Positions 8,558-18,600 of a DNA stretch of 64,000 nt are shown in pieces. The notes beneath the pieces are model-generated. The model had not been told where the DNA came from. It was given only the letters and a program-made list of their open reading frames with translations, and did not search any database. Both the position numbers and the translations under genes were made by a program. Origin of the DNA: JBHFEI01 sp041928815 (lineage in GTDB: Bacteria > Pseudomonadota > Alphaproteobacteria > Rhizobiales > Rhizobiaceae). Numbering within the stretch: position 1 is the stretch's first letter; every line of letters begins with the position of its first letter. The DNA lies in NCBI RefSeq assembly GCF_041928815.1, contig NZ_JBHFEI010000005.1:1-64000 (forward strand). Direction: 5' to 3'.

Positions 8558-9466
8558 ATGCTCGACCGCATTTCCCTGGACGCCTTCCGTGTGTTCGACG
8601 CCGCCTGCCGGCACATGAATTTTTCCGGCGCCGCCCGCGAGCTGCATGTGAGTCAGGCCGCCGTCAGCCAGCGTGTGCGCGGGCTTGAGGAACAGCTCGG
8701 CGCGCCGCTCTTCCTGCGCAGGGGCAAGCACCTGGAACTGACGCCGAAGGGCGAGCGCCTGTCGCAGCGGGTCCGTGCGGCGCTCGACTATCTCGATGAA
8801 AGCCTCGAACCCTTCCGCACCCCTGCCCGCCGGACGATCACCATCGCCGCCAGCGGCTCCGTCTCCCATCTCTGGCTCGGGCCCAGGCTCCGCGCGTTTG
8901 CCGAGCGCCATCCCGGCCTCTCGCTGCGCCTCGTCACCTCGGACGCGACCGGCGATCTCGCCTCCGACAACAACGACCTGACCATCCTCTATTCGACGGG
9001 AGAGCATCCCCGCTGGACGCTGACGCCGCTTCTGCCGGAGGTTCTGGCACCCGTCGCCGCCCCCGGCTATCTGGCCGAGCGCGGCCTTGACGCCGCGACG
9101 CTCGACCCTGTCCGGGTCGCAGCCCTCGATCTTCTCGACTACGAACGGTTCAACGCGCACTGGATTTCCTTCCGGCAATGGTTCGCCCGGCTGCAGCCGC
9201 CCGTCCCGACGCTGCATGGCGGGCGGCTGAGCTTCTCGACCTATCCGATGGCGATCGAGGCCGCGGTGCGCGGCGATGGCGTGGCGCTCGGCAGCCTCGG
9301 CCTTCTGGACGGGCTGATCGGCACCGGGCGCCTGACCGTTCTCGGAACGGCGCGGCTGGTGACCGGCTATGGCTACCATCTCGGCCTTCCCCGCGAGCGG
9401 CGGTCCTCGGACGAGACGCTCATGCTGCATGGGAGCCTGCGGGAAGCAGCGCCGGCCATCGTCTGA
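8558..9466 (+). CDS. LysR-family transcriptional regulator (GcvA/AmpR-like)
   Basis: At 302 residues it has the family's usual length. The N-terminal winged helix-turn-helix (MNFSGAARELHVSQAAVSQRVRGLEEQLGAPLF) is followed by a substrate-binding domain starting near residue 85 (TITIAASGSVSHLWLGPRL). The ATG at 8558 was preferred over one at 8531 because the protein then begins MLDRISLDAFRVFDA as in relatives, and because the T-N11-A operator would otherwise lie inside the coding sequence. It is divergent from the dehydrogenase/dehydratase operon and probably regulates both directions. The inducer is unknown. Confidence 0.9.
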   Translation: MLDRISLDAFRVFDAACRHMNFSGAARELHVSQAAVSQRVRGLEEQLGAPLFLRRGKHLELTPKGERLSQRVRAALDYLDESLEPFRTPARRTITIAASGSVSHLWLGPRLRAFAERHPGLSLRLVTSDATGDLASDNNDLTILYSTGEHPRWTLTPLLPEVLAPVAAPGYLAERGLDAATLDPVRVAALDLLDYERFNAHWISFRQWFARLQPPVPTLHGGRLSFSTYPMAIEAAVRGDGVALGSLGLLDGLIGTGRLTVLGTARLVTGYGYHLGLPRERRSSDETLMLHGSLREAAPAIV

Positions 9467-9597
9467 CGAGACATGCAAACGCCGCAATTCTGCTGTTTGT
9501 GCGGCCGATCCGGGTGGGTTTCTATTGGGCCCAACCGGTGCTATAAGGATCTCTCACGGATCATGGTGGGAACGTGGACAAAGCCAAGGAGACGGCA

Positions 9598-10962
9598 TTG
9601 GAACCCAGCCAGAAGGTTCAGCCCGGCGGAAGCGAACGCCCGCAGGATGAAAGCGGCCTCGTGCTGCGCCTGGACCGCCTGCGTCCCGAAAAGCGGATCA
9701 TGACGGCGAAGCCGCAGGCCGCCAAGGCCGCTCCCGCCGCGATCCCGAACCTGCCGCAGCACGAACCGGTCGAGCCCGAAAAGAAGCCGAAGGCGCCATT
9801 GCCGCGCGAGACCAAGAAGACGGTCGTCTACCGCTCGAAGCGGCTGCACGGGCTGTCGCAACGGGTGAGAAACGGCATCTCCGGAACGGTGATGTCGCTG
9901 CTAGCTATCGTGCTCCTGCCGACGGTGGCGGCCGGCCTCTACTTCGCCTTCGTCGCCACGCCGCAATATGTCTCAGAGTTCCGCTTCTCCGTGCGGCCGA
10001 GCGACGCGACCCAGTTCCAGGCCTCGGTGGCGCTCGAGTCGGCGCTGATCATCTCCAACAGCTATATCGTGGCGGAGTATTCCGCGAGCCGCGAGACGGT
10101 CGATGCGCTGGAGAAGACGGTCGGCCTGCGCGAGATCTATTCGAACGAGGGGATCGACTATCTGTCCCGCCTCGATCCGGATGCATCCGTCGAGCAGCTG
10201 GTTTCCTACTGGAAAAACCGCATCACCACCCATTTCGACATGGCGACGGGCATCAGCACCATTGCCGTATCGGCCTTCACCCCCGAGGACGCGCTGAAGA
10301 TCACGCAGGAGCTGCAACTGCTCTGCGAGAAGCTCGTCAACGACCTTTCCGAGAAGGCGCGCAAGACGCAGATGGCCTTCGCACAGAGCGAGCTCGACCT
10401 GGCGGAACAGCGGCTGAAGGACGCGCGCGACCGCGATGTCGCGCTGCGCGCCGGCCAGCAGTCGGTCGACGCGACGAAGGAGGCGGAAGGCAAGCTGCAG
10501 CTCGCGGCCCGCCTTCGCAGCAATCTGTCCGATCTCCAGTCGGAATTCGTAACGCTTTCGAGCTATCTCGACGCCTCCTCGCCGAAGATCGCCTACCTCA
10601 AGAAGCAGATCGCCGCGGCCGAACAGCAGGTGGCGAACCTCCAGGCGCAGGTGGGCGGCGGTGACGACGGCAGCGGCACGATGTCGGCGAACGACGCGAC
10701 CCGCATCTCGCAGTTCGAAGCCAGCAAGACCGATATCGACATCGCGACGAAGCTCTACCAGTCCTCGCTGCAGAACTATGAGACGGCGCGGATGAAGGCG
10801 AACAGCAACCAGCTCTATCTCGCCACCTTCATCCATCCCAACATCGCGCAGCTCGCCGCCTATCCGCGCATCTTCGTCGATACGTTCGTGTTCTTCCTCT
10901 GCACGCTCGGTGCCTGGATCGTCCTGACGCTGATCTATTACAGCGTGCGCGACCACGCCTAA
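9598..10962 (+). CDS. KpsE/Wzz-family capsule export inner-membrane protein
   Basis: The polysaccharide co-polymerase architecture is clear. A long charged, proline-rich cytoplasmic N-terminus (1-95) precedes a membrane segment (about 97-119), a large periplasmic region with coiled-coil character (QTMAFAQSELDLAEQRLKDARD area and KKQIAAAEQQVANLQAQ), and a second membrane segment near the C-terminus (424-448). It would bridge the KpsM/KpsT transporter and the outer-membrane KpsD-like channel. A TTG at 9598 has an excellent AAGGAG ribosome site 6 bases upstream, whereas the GTG at 9574, eight codons earlier, has only a poor site; the longer form is possible. A CTATAA box lies at 9541. It is followed by the permease gene in the same direction. 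Confidence 0.85.
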   Translation: MEPSQKVQPGGSERPQDESGLVLRLDRLRPEKRIMTAKPQAAKAAPAAIPNLPQHEPVEPEKKPKAPLPRETKKTVVYRSKRLHGLSQRVRNGISGTVMSLLAIVLLPTVAAGLYFAFVATPQYVSEFRFSVRPSDATQFQASVALESALIISNSYIVAEYSASRETVDALEKTVGLREIYSNEGIDYLSRLDPDASVEQLVSYWKNRITTHFDMATGISTIAVSAFTPEDALKITQELQLLCEKLVNDLSEKARKTQMAFAQSELDLAEQRLKDARDRDVALRAGQQSVDATKEAEGKLQLAARLRSNLSDLQSEFVTLSSYLDASSPKIAYLKKQIAAAEQQVANLQAQVGGGDDGSGTMSANDATRISQFEASKTDIDIATKLYQSSLQNYETARMKANSNQLYLATFIHPNIAQLAAYPRIFVDTFVFFLCTLGAWIVLTLIYYSVRDHA

Positions 10963-11016
10963 GGGACGACCGACCGTTGCCCGGATTGCAGGGCAAGGCA
11001 TGCCCTTTTCCCGGAT

Positions 11017-11038
11017 GCCGGAGCAGATCTGCTCCGGC
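11017..11038. promoter_or_regulatory. 22-bp perfect palindrome upstream of the capsule permease gene
   Basis: Eleven-base arms GCCGGAGCAGA and its complement meet without a spacer, 38 bases before the ATG of the KpsM-like gene. Just upstream, TTGCCC/GGGCAA and GGGCA/TGCCC pairs with a short T run (10978-11009) could form alternative hairpins. Together they may form a regulatory leader or an operator. Confidence 0.4.
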
Positions 11039-11076
11039 GGCAGCCCGAAGAGCATAATCCGCACGAGAAAGACGAC

Positions 11077-11868
11077 ATGACCACTGCGGTTCTGACGACC
11101 GGCCTTTCGCGTCAATCGCGGATCATCAGTGCCTTGATGATCCGCGAACTGCGCATGCGCAAAAGCAAGAGCGGCCTCATGCTGGTCTTCGACCTGCTCG
11201 AGGCGCTGGGCATGATCCTGTTCATGTGGATCCTCTTTGTCATCAGAGGCCGGAGCCTGCCGCTCGGTGACAGCCTGCTGGTGTTCATCGCCACCGGTGT
11301 TCTTCCGGTGATGTTCTTCCGCAGCCTGAGCGTGAAGACGGCGAGCGGCATCGAGGCGGCCAAATCCGTCACCTTCGTGCCCTATATCCAGCCGCTCGAC
11401 TACGCGATTGCCCGGCTGGCCGTGGAATTCATCACATTTGTCAGCCTTTTCATGGCGTTCTTCTGGATGATCCACCTGTTCGACCTTTCGGCCTATGCCT
11501 ATCCGTTCGACCTTTACCGGCTCATCGAGTTTCTCGCCATCATCGTTCTCTTTTCCTTCGGGATCGGCCTGGTCAATTCTTTTATCATCTATCTCTTTCC
11601 CCTCTGGAAGATCATTTGGAGCGCCTTCGCGCGTCTGCAGATGATCCTGGCGGGGGTATATCTCATTCCGGAATACGTGCCGGAGCCGCTCAAGACCTAT
11701 ATGTGGTACAATCCGATCATGCATCTGGTCGCCCTGTTCCGGACGTCCTTCTATCCGATGTACCCGACCTACATGCTGTCGATCCCCTACATCCTTCTCT
11801 GGACAGCCTGCCTGCTGATCCTCGGCCTGATGATGGAACGGGCGCTGCGCAACCGCCGCGCCCGCTGA
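11077..11868 (+). CDS. KpsM-like ABC transporter permease for capsular polysaccharide
   Basis: This 263-residue ABC-2 type permease has six predicted membrane segments (for example MLVFDLLEALGMILFMWILF and the tail LLWTACLLILGLMM). The central phrase AGVYLIPEYVPEPLKTYMWYNP followed by LVALFR is typical of KpsM/BexB/CtrC. It would form the inner-membrane channel of an ABC-type polysaccharide exporter with a KpsT-like ATPase, the candidate for which is encoded about 15 kb away on the other strand (26361-27086). It follows the KpsE-like gene after 114 bases containing hairpins. Confidence 0.88.
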   Translation: MTTAVLTTGLSRQSRIISALMIRELRMRKSKSGLMLVFDLLEALGMILFMWILFVIRGRSLPLGDSLLVFIATGVLPVMFFRSLSVKTASGIEAAKSVTFVPYIQPLDYAIARLAVEFITFVSLFMAFFWMIHLFDLSAYAYPFDLYRLIEFLAIIVLFSFGIGLVNSFIIYLFPLWKIIWSAFARLQMILAGVYLIPEYVPEPLKTYMWYNPIMHLVALFRTSFYPMYPTYMLSIPYILLWTACLLILGLMMERALRNRRAR

Positions 11869-11894
11869 GATCCTCCAAAGCACATGGCCACAGG

Positions 11895-14543
11895 CTACAG
11901 CGTGAAATCCTCACGCGCGCGCGTCAGATGGGGGGAGTAGTAGGGATCGTCGCGCAGCCGCTCGCCCCAGCGCGCCTGCATGACGGCGGCCTCCTCCAGA
12001 AACCGCGCCGCCTTTTCCGGAGAGGTGTCGAGACCGCGTGACACGCTCTCCAGATGCCGGAGCCGGGCATGGGGCGTAAAGAGCGACCGCCAGCCGCGCT
12101 GTTCCAGCTTGAGGCAGAGGTCGACGTCGTTGAAGGCGACCTGCAGCGCCTCCTCGTCCATGCCGCCGACGGCAAGATACTTGCCCTTGTCGACGACCAG
12201 ACACGCGCCGGTCACGGCGGACACGGCCTGCGCACAGGCAAGCCGCCCCATATAGCCGACCGCGTCGCCTTCGGCATATTTGTGCCCGTGACCGGCGACG
12301 GAGCCGATGCCGAGAACGATGCCCGCATGCTGGACATGGCCGCTGCCATAGAGGAGCTTGGCGCCGACGGCGCCGATGCCGGGACGGGATGCCTGCGCAG
12401 CCATCTCGGTCAGCCACTCCGCGTCCATGGCCATGACATCGTTGTTGACCAGCGCGACCAGAGATCCGCGGGCCTCGGCCACCGCCCGGTTGTTCAGGCG
12501 GGAAAAATTGAACGGCCCGGGCACGGGAAGGACGGCGACGCGCTCGGGAAGGTCGGCGAGATAGGCGCGGGTGTCCGCGTCCACGCTGCCATTGTCGACA
12601 ATCAGGATGTCGAAGGACGGATAGTCGGTCTTTTCGAGGATCGACGAGACGCAGGCGCGCAGCAGGTCGACATGGTCGCGTGTCGGGATGATGATCGTCA
12701 CATGCGGCGCCGGCACGGGCAACGGCCATCGGATATGGCGGTAGCCTCCGGGGGCCGTTATGACCGCCGCCGTCACGCCGCGCCGTGCCAGGCTCTCCTC
12801 CAGAGCGCGCCGGTCGGCCTCGACAACGGTTGCCGCCGGGCGCGGCCGGTCGTCGCGTTCATGATAGAGAATTTCGGCGATATGGCCGACCGCGTCGGAA
12901 GCAAGGGTCTCGCAGAGGCGGACGAGGGCCGGATAGGGATGATCCGCCTCGAAGCCGGCCCCCCGGACGGCCGCGCGCAGCGCCGGCGCCCGGACCATCA
13001 CCATGTCTCCGAGGTAGTTGCCCGTGAGGAAGTAGTCCTCGTTCCACTCGGGCCGGAACCGGGGCGCGTGGCGCCGGCCACTGCGGTCGATCAGGTCACT
13101 GTCGGCATAGACCAGCGTCTGGCCGGGATGCCGCTCGAGATGGGACACCCAGCGCGCCAGCGCGCCGTCGGCGAGGCGGTGGAAGGGCGACATGGTCAGG
13201 TAATAGGCGGGACCTCCCGCCGGCTCGTCGTCATAGGGTTCGCCGGTCAGGTCCGGCGCCGGCAAGACCCGCAGGCGGGGATCGCGCAAGGTGCGCGCGT
13301 CGATGCGCCGCCGCTGCGATGCCGGCGCCCCGTCGAGGATGATGTCAAGAACGAAATCCCCGTAGAGCTGGCGCCGCACCGAAAGGATTGCCGCCGCAAG
13401 TTCGCTCGGATCGCCCTCGCGGCGCGCGTCGATGACGATGCGCAGCGGTATCTTCGTCTCCGGCGCCGCCGCAGCAGGACGGTTCCCGTCCCGGTCTTCG
13501 AGCCAGCGCCGATAGCGGTCGGGCGCGGCGACCGCGACATGGCGCGCAAGCAGCCGGTCGAGATGGGGCTCACGGGACAGCCGTCCGAGGCACCGCGCGA
13601 GGCCGGCGCGGTCCGCCTGGAAAAGCCGTTTCAGCAGGCCGGCGCGGGAGAGCAGCGTCACCCGGACCTCGCCCGCCTCGAACCGCCCCTCGATGTCCAT
13701 CGGATCGAGCCGAAGCCGGCCCGAGGGCGCCGTCAGATGGACCGTCGCGCCATAGACGCCTTCGGCCCGCTCGGCCAGCCGAAAGGTGTCGAAGCGCGAC
13801 CAGTCCCGCTCCGTCTCGACATAAAGCACCGGATAGGGGCGGCCCGGCGTCTCGCTGATCGCCACCTCGACATCATACCAGCCGGGGGCGAGGCGCGTCC
13901 CCTCGACGACAAGCGCGAACTGCGGATCCGCCGTCGTCGCGAGGAAAGCGCCATCGCGGATCACCAGATGGCGCTGCGGATCGAGCTGCGCCGGAACCGG
14001 CACATCCGCGCCGAACCAGCCCCGCGCCTCTGCCGGGACCTCTGCGGCAAGGCGCGCGTTCTCGGCCTCTGTCCGCCGGTCCCGGGCCTCTTCGACGGGC
14101 GCCAGTGCAGAAAAGACCGCGAGCGCCCGATCGATGGCATCGCCCGACGGGCGTTCCGTATCCTCGTTGCGGGCAACGCTTCCGCTCGCGAGCGCGACCG
14201 TCAGGCCGGCGATCTCGTGGTCGACAGGCGGCCCATCCGGCAGCGCTCCCAGTCGGCGGAAGGCCGCGCGCGCCTCCTCGAAGCGGTTCATCCGCTTGAG
14301 GAGATGCGCCAGATGCAGCCAGGGGTCCGGGTCGGTGCCGTCGCGGGCAATGGCGCGGCGATAGGCATGGGCGGCGTCCTCGAGGAGCCGCGCCTCCTTC
14401 AGCACATGCCCATACTGGACCCAGAGATGCGCCGGCTCCGCATCTTCGAGCAGCACGCGCCCGTAGGCCTCCGCGGCACCGGGCCAGTCGCCGGCCCGGC
14501 GTGCCGTCTCGGCGGCTTCGAGAAGTTCGTCGACCGTCGACAT
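11895..14543 (-). CDS. TPR domain plus GT2 glycosyltransferase, modular polysaccharide enzyme
   Basis: This 882-residue protein has an N-terminal TPR block (about 1-105; VQYGHVLKEARLLEDAAHAY) and a middle region with a degenerate transferase-like fold (about 365-580; LVYADSDLIDRSG, DYFLTGNYLGDMVMVR). A complete family-2 glycosyltransferase follows (about 590-840; VTIIIPTRDHVDLLRACVSSI, IVDNGS, LVNNDV in place of DxD, and the acceptor-side NDVDLCLKLEQRGWR). It is cytoplasmic and probably adds sugars to the growing polymer. Its TPR block resembles that of the separate protein at 19032-20114. It is convergent with the permease gene, 26 bases between stops. Sugar and linkage specificity cannot be read from the sequence. 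Confidence 0.85.
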   Translation of the reverse strand: MSTVDELLEAAETARRAGDWPGAAEAYGRVLLEDAEPAHLWVQYGHVLKEARLLEDAAHAYRRAIARDGTDPDPWLHLAHLLKRMNRFEEARAAFRRLGALPDGPPVDHEIAGLTVALASGSVARNEDTERPSGDAIDRALAVFSALAPVEEARDRRTEAENARLAAEVPAEARGWFGADVPVPAQLDPQRHLVIRDGAFLATTADPQFALVVEGTRLAPGWYDVEVAISETPGRPYPVLYVETERDWSRFDTFRLAERAEGVYGATVHLTAPSGRLRLDPMDIEGRFEAGEVRVTLLSRAGLLKRLFQADRAGLARCLGRLSREPHLDRLLARHVAVAAPDRYRRWLEDRDGNRPAAAAPETKIPLRIVIDARREGDPSELAAAILSVRRQLYGDFVLDIILDGAPASQRRRIDARTLRDPRLRVLPAPDLTGEPYDDEPAGGPAYYLTMSPFHRLADGALARWVSHLERHPGQTLVYADSDLIDRSGRRHAPRFRPEWNEDYFLTGNYLGDMVMVRAPALRAAVRGAGFEADHPYPALVRLCETLASDAVGHIAEILYHERDDRPRPAATVVEADRRALEESLARRGVTAAVITAPGGYRHIRWPLPVPAPHVTIIIPTRDHVDLLRACVSSILEKTDYPSFDILIVDNGSVDADTRAYLADLPERVAVLPVPGPFNFSRLNNRAVAEARGSLVALVNNDVMAMDAEWLTEMAAQASRPGIGAVGAKLLYGSGHVQHAGIVLGIGSVAGHGHKYAEGDAVGYMGRLACAQAVSAVTGACLVVDKGKYLAVGGMDEEALQVAFNDVDLCLKLEQRGWRSLFTPHARLRHLESVSRGLDTSPEKAARFLEEAAVMQARWGERLRDDPYYSPHLTRAREDFTL

Positions 14544-14688
14544 GGCGCATACCCTCGTTATGGTGAGCCCCGATCGTGCCGGAACCGGCGCCGGAGCGTC
14601 GATCCGGCATCATCCCGTCGACCATGGCAGGTTCATGGCAGGCAAGGTCCGCGGGCGGCGGCCGACCGGACGCTCCGCGTCGTCGGCC

Positions 14689-15558
14689 TCAGATCCAGTC
14701 CTTCTCGGTATTCGCCTCGTCGATGCCGGCGGCGAAGCTGCCGATGATGCCGAGGCGCGCCTCGGCCGGTGCTGAAGCTGCGCCGAGAAGGCCCTCCAGC
14801 AGGCGGGCAAATCCCATCGAGCGGCGAAAGACGAGCGAATGATTGGAACCCGCGACCATGAAGATCCTGAGGTTCTCCACATCGACCATGCGGAAGGCAT
14901 GGGCGTGGTCGACCCAGAAATGGCTGCCATACGGGTTGTTCAGCTCGCAGGCGGCCGTGATGATCGTCAGCTCGTTGCGGCTCGTCCGGCCGGGCAGATA
15001 GTCCTTGAGGTCGATGAGATCGTCCGGGGCGATCTGCGGATTGAGCTTCGGCGAGAAATGGATGCGCGCCTTGAAATATTTGTCGCAGAAGGTCTGCGGC
15101 GAGCAGGCGACGGCCTGCGCTCCTTCGAAATGGGTGGAGGCGAGAAGGGCCGCATAGCCGCCGGAGGACTGGCCGAAGATCACCGGGCGCAGCCCCTCGG
15201 TCTGTGCCGCCAGGAAGGGGCCGAGATCGGTGAGCTTCGGCAAGAGCACCGAGCCCTGGTACCAGAAGCTCGCCGAATCCTGGAAATAGACCACCTTGCA
15301 GCGGGCGAAGCGGGCGACGCTCAACATGAAGAAGCGCTCCATGTTGCCAGCGAAGATGATCAGGACATTGTCGAAATCGTCGAGTGCCGGAAAGGTGACG
15401 CAGCCGATCGTCGGCGCGTGGCCGTTCAGGGCCTGGGCATGGGCCCGCAACGCCGCGATGTCGTAGGAGGCGATGGGCTCGCCATGTTCCAGATAGGTCA
15501 CGCCGAGCAGGCTTGCCTGTGCGTAGGTCATTCCCGACACCCCCGATGCTGCGCCCAT
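14689..15558 (-). CDS. Alpha/beta-hydrolase-fold protein in the polysaccharide locus
   Basis: This protein has 289 residues from the ATG at 15558, or 280 from an internal ATG at 15531 with a G-rich stretch upstream; neither has a strong ribosome site. The nucleophile elbow GQSSGG and a late histidine in GSNHSLVF fit a serine hydrolase triad. No signal peptide is visible, so it should be cytoplasmic. Relatives of this type occur in polysaccharide gene clusters, but I cannot say whether it is an esterase, an acyl-transfer enzyme or non-catalytic. It lies between two large glycosyltransferase genes in the same direction, with about 75-145-base gaps. Confidence 0.7.
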   Translation of the reverse strand: MGAASGVSGMTYAQASLLGVTYLEHGEPIASYDIAALRAHAQALNGHAPTIGCVTFPALDDFDNVLIIFAGNMERFFMLSVARFARCKVVYFQDSASFWYQGSVLLPKLTDLGPFLAAQTEGLRPVIFGQSSGGYAALLASTHFEGAQAVACSPQTFCDKYFKARIHFSPKLNPQIAPDDLIDLKDYLPGRTSRNELTIITAACELNNPYGSHFWVDHAHAFRMVDVENLRIFMVAGSNHSLVFRRSMGFARLLEGLLGAASAPAEARLGIIGSFAAGIDEANTEKDWI

Positions 15559-15634
15559 GCCTAGGATCGGCGACGCATCGGGTCAAGGGGGTGCGGGGAG
15601 ATTCGGCGGCGCCGGGTGGACACGATCGCGTGGC

Positions 15635-18600
15635 TCAGGCGTTGAGGCGCTCCCGCTGCTCGCGTGCGCCCCGCAGCCGGCCCTTGATCAGCGCGACGTG
15701 CTGCATCGCCCGACGCATCAGCAGCTCGGGCGTGGCGGCACCATGCGCCTTCAGCAACGCCTCGTCGGCGGCAAGCTGCCGGGCGGCGAGGCTCCACACC
15801 ACTTTGTCCTCGTCGCGCTCGTCGGCGTCGGGCACGATCAGCATGCCGAAATGCTCGAGGAACATGCGTCCCTCCTCGCGGCCGACCTCCGTCAGTTTCC
15901 GCGGATCGTAGTCATGCGAATGATAGACCGCCGCATCGTCCGCATAGGCCTTCTCGAAGCCGAGCTTGATCACTTTCCATGCCCAGATCATGTCCTCGCC
16001 CCAGGGGACGTCGGGATAGGGGATCTCGCGCCAGACGGACTTGCGGATGCAGGAATTGTTGTCCGAGTAGAACTGCAGGTGATACTGCCAGGACGGCGAG
16101 CCGCGCTGGACGATGCCCGGCATTTCCCGTTCCCACGAATAAAGTGTTCCGAGCCGGCGGAACCGGGCGAACATCTCCGCGAGAGGCGGCCCCTCGAACA
16201 CATCGTGCAGCGGATAGGCGAGGTGGCGACCGAAGACGCCGGCGACACGCGTGCCGGCATCGAAGCCCGAGACCAGCGCCGCCAGCCAGCCGGACGAGGC
16301 GGGGCAGGCATCCTGCGTCAGGATGGCGACCACCTCCCCTTCCGCCTGGTCGATGCCGGCGTTGCGCGTCCGGCCATGGCCGAAATCGGCGCTTGCGATG
16401 GTGGAATGGTTGATGCGCTGGTGCCGGGCCGCCTCGAGGATCAGCGCCTCTGTCTCGTCGGTGGAGCCCGAATCGATGATGACGAGCTCGTAACCGTCGT
16501 CGAACCGCTGCTCGCGCAGGGCGGCGAGCACCGTCGCGAATTCCGGGCCGGCATTGTAGGTCGGGATGAACACCGAGGTCTTCGGCTTGCGATGAAGCGC
16601 GGGCGCGCCGACGCGGGCCGCCGCCTCCGCTTCCAGCGTACGGATCAGCGGCGCGACATCGAGCCGGGCGGCGGCGAGCACCTTCTCGCGGATCGCCCGC
16701 TCGACGATCTCGCCCGAGCGCTGCCAGTCGGCCTCGACGAGGAAGGCCCTCGCCTCGGCGACGATCGCATCGCGTTCGGCGGGATCGTCGAGGAGGGCCG
16801 CCATCCGGTCGGCCATGTCGTGCACGGAGGGCCGGGCAAAGGCGACCGCGCCGTCCGGATAGGCCTTGCGGGTGCTTTCCGTATCCACCTCCAGCACCGG
16901 CAGGTCGCAGGCCATCATCTCGAGCGGCACGAGCGAATAGTTGGTGCAGGAGAAGACGATGCCGAGATCGGCCTTGCGGTAGAGTTCGGCAAGCTGCTTC
17001 GGCTTCAGCACGCCATGTGCCGTGTAGGTGTAGGGCTTCTCGCCGAAGTCGATGTCCTCGCCGAAGAAATCGACATGGAAGCGGTAGCCGCGCCTCGCGA
17101 GCACGGTCATCGCCTCGAGACCGAGGCGAACGGCCCGGCGCGGCGTATAGGCCCGGGCATAGAAGGCGAGCCGCGGCAGCACGCTCCCGTCCGGTCCGGG
17201 CTTCAGATCCTCGATCGCGGGCGTCGCCCGGGTCTTGGCGGCGAAGCGGATCGTCTCGGGATGCGGCTCCGGCCGATAGGCGACGCGTGCCGGCGGCGCT
17301 TCCGGCGGCGTATAGACCTTGCGGTCGGCGCCGAGCGACCAGGCGATGGTCTCCATCCCGGCCTGGCGCGATTTCTCCGCGAGCCAGCGGCCCGCCGTCA
17401 GCGCGGTGAAGCCGAACGTGTAGGTCGCCTCGGCCATGAACTTCAGTTCCCCGGCCGGATGGAACTCCGTCTCCCAGTCCTGGATGAAATAGAAACGGTG
17501 CTTGAAGCGCGTCATGCGGCTGACCGGATAGGCGGTCCAGCAATCGGTCGCGATCACCGCGTCGCCGCTGATCGCCTCGACATCGTCGGGCAGGAACTTG
17601 ACGACGACGAAATCGGAGAGGTCCTGGTACCAGATCTTGATCTTCGCCAGCGCGATCGCCGGAAACAGGTTGACCGACGGGCTCTGGATCCAGATCGTCT
17701 GGTAGTAGCCTTGGGCGTCCAGATGCTTGATGAAGCGGAAGATGGTGGTGTGGCCGCCGAGTCCCTCGTTGAAGTCCGGCATGACCCAGTGGACATGCAG
17801 GTGATCGCTGTTGACATGGTTGCTGCGCGGCGACAGCTCGAGCGGCGGCGCGATCGAGATCGCCGGCGTGTTCTGCTTCCACCGTTCGCCGACCGGCTCC
17901 TTGTCCTCGATGGCGCAGCTCGCCGGGCTCTCGAGCATCGACAGCCGCAGCGGCGGCGCATAGAAGCGGGTGACGTCGAAGCCGACGGATTTCGGCACGA
18001 TGCAGATCGCCCGCTCGATCGCATGGGCAAGCGTCGCGTCGACCTGGGAGGCCTCGACGCCGAACTCCTCGAGCGTGAAATCCGCATCGATCAGCGGCGC
18101 GAGCGCCTTGGTCTTGAACCAGCACATCGATCCGGCGGCAAAATCGGCGAAGGCCTGCGGTTGCGGACGCTCATAGCCGATGCGGGCGAAGAGGCGGGCC
18201 ACCTCCTGGTCGTTCTCGCCGAGATTGACGAATTTCTTGATAAGGAAATAATTGTCGGGATAGACGACGCCGTGTTTCGTCTGGCTTTCGAGCAGCATGA
18301 GGATCGCGCGCACGCGGCTGTCAGAGCCGATGAGCTGGTCGAGCAGGTAGGTGCGCCAGCGGCTGCCGAAATGGATGTGCGGGCTGTATTTCGTGTGCAG
18401 ATGGCACCAGACGTCGTAATCGTTGATGACATCCCTCAGGCCGTGAAAGAAGGGCCCGAGGTCGCGCCCGGAATTCTCGACGAGGCGCACCTGAGACGTG
18501 AGGCCGGCCGGCAGGCGCTCGCGGATATAGTCCTCCGCCGCGCTGACGTCCGCCTTCTTGCAGACCGTCACATAGAGGGCGTAGTCGATCGTCAGGTCGG

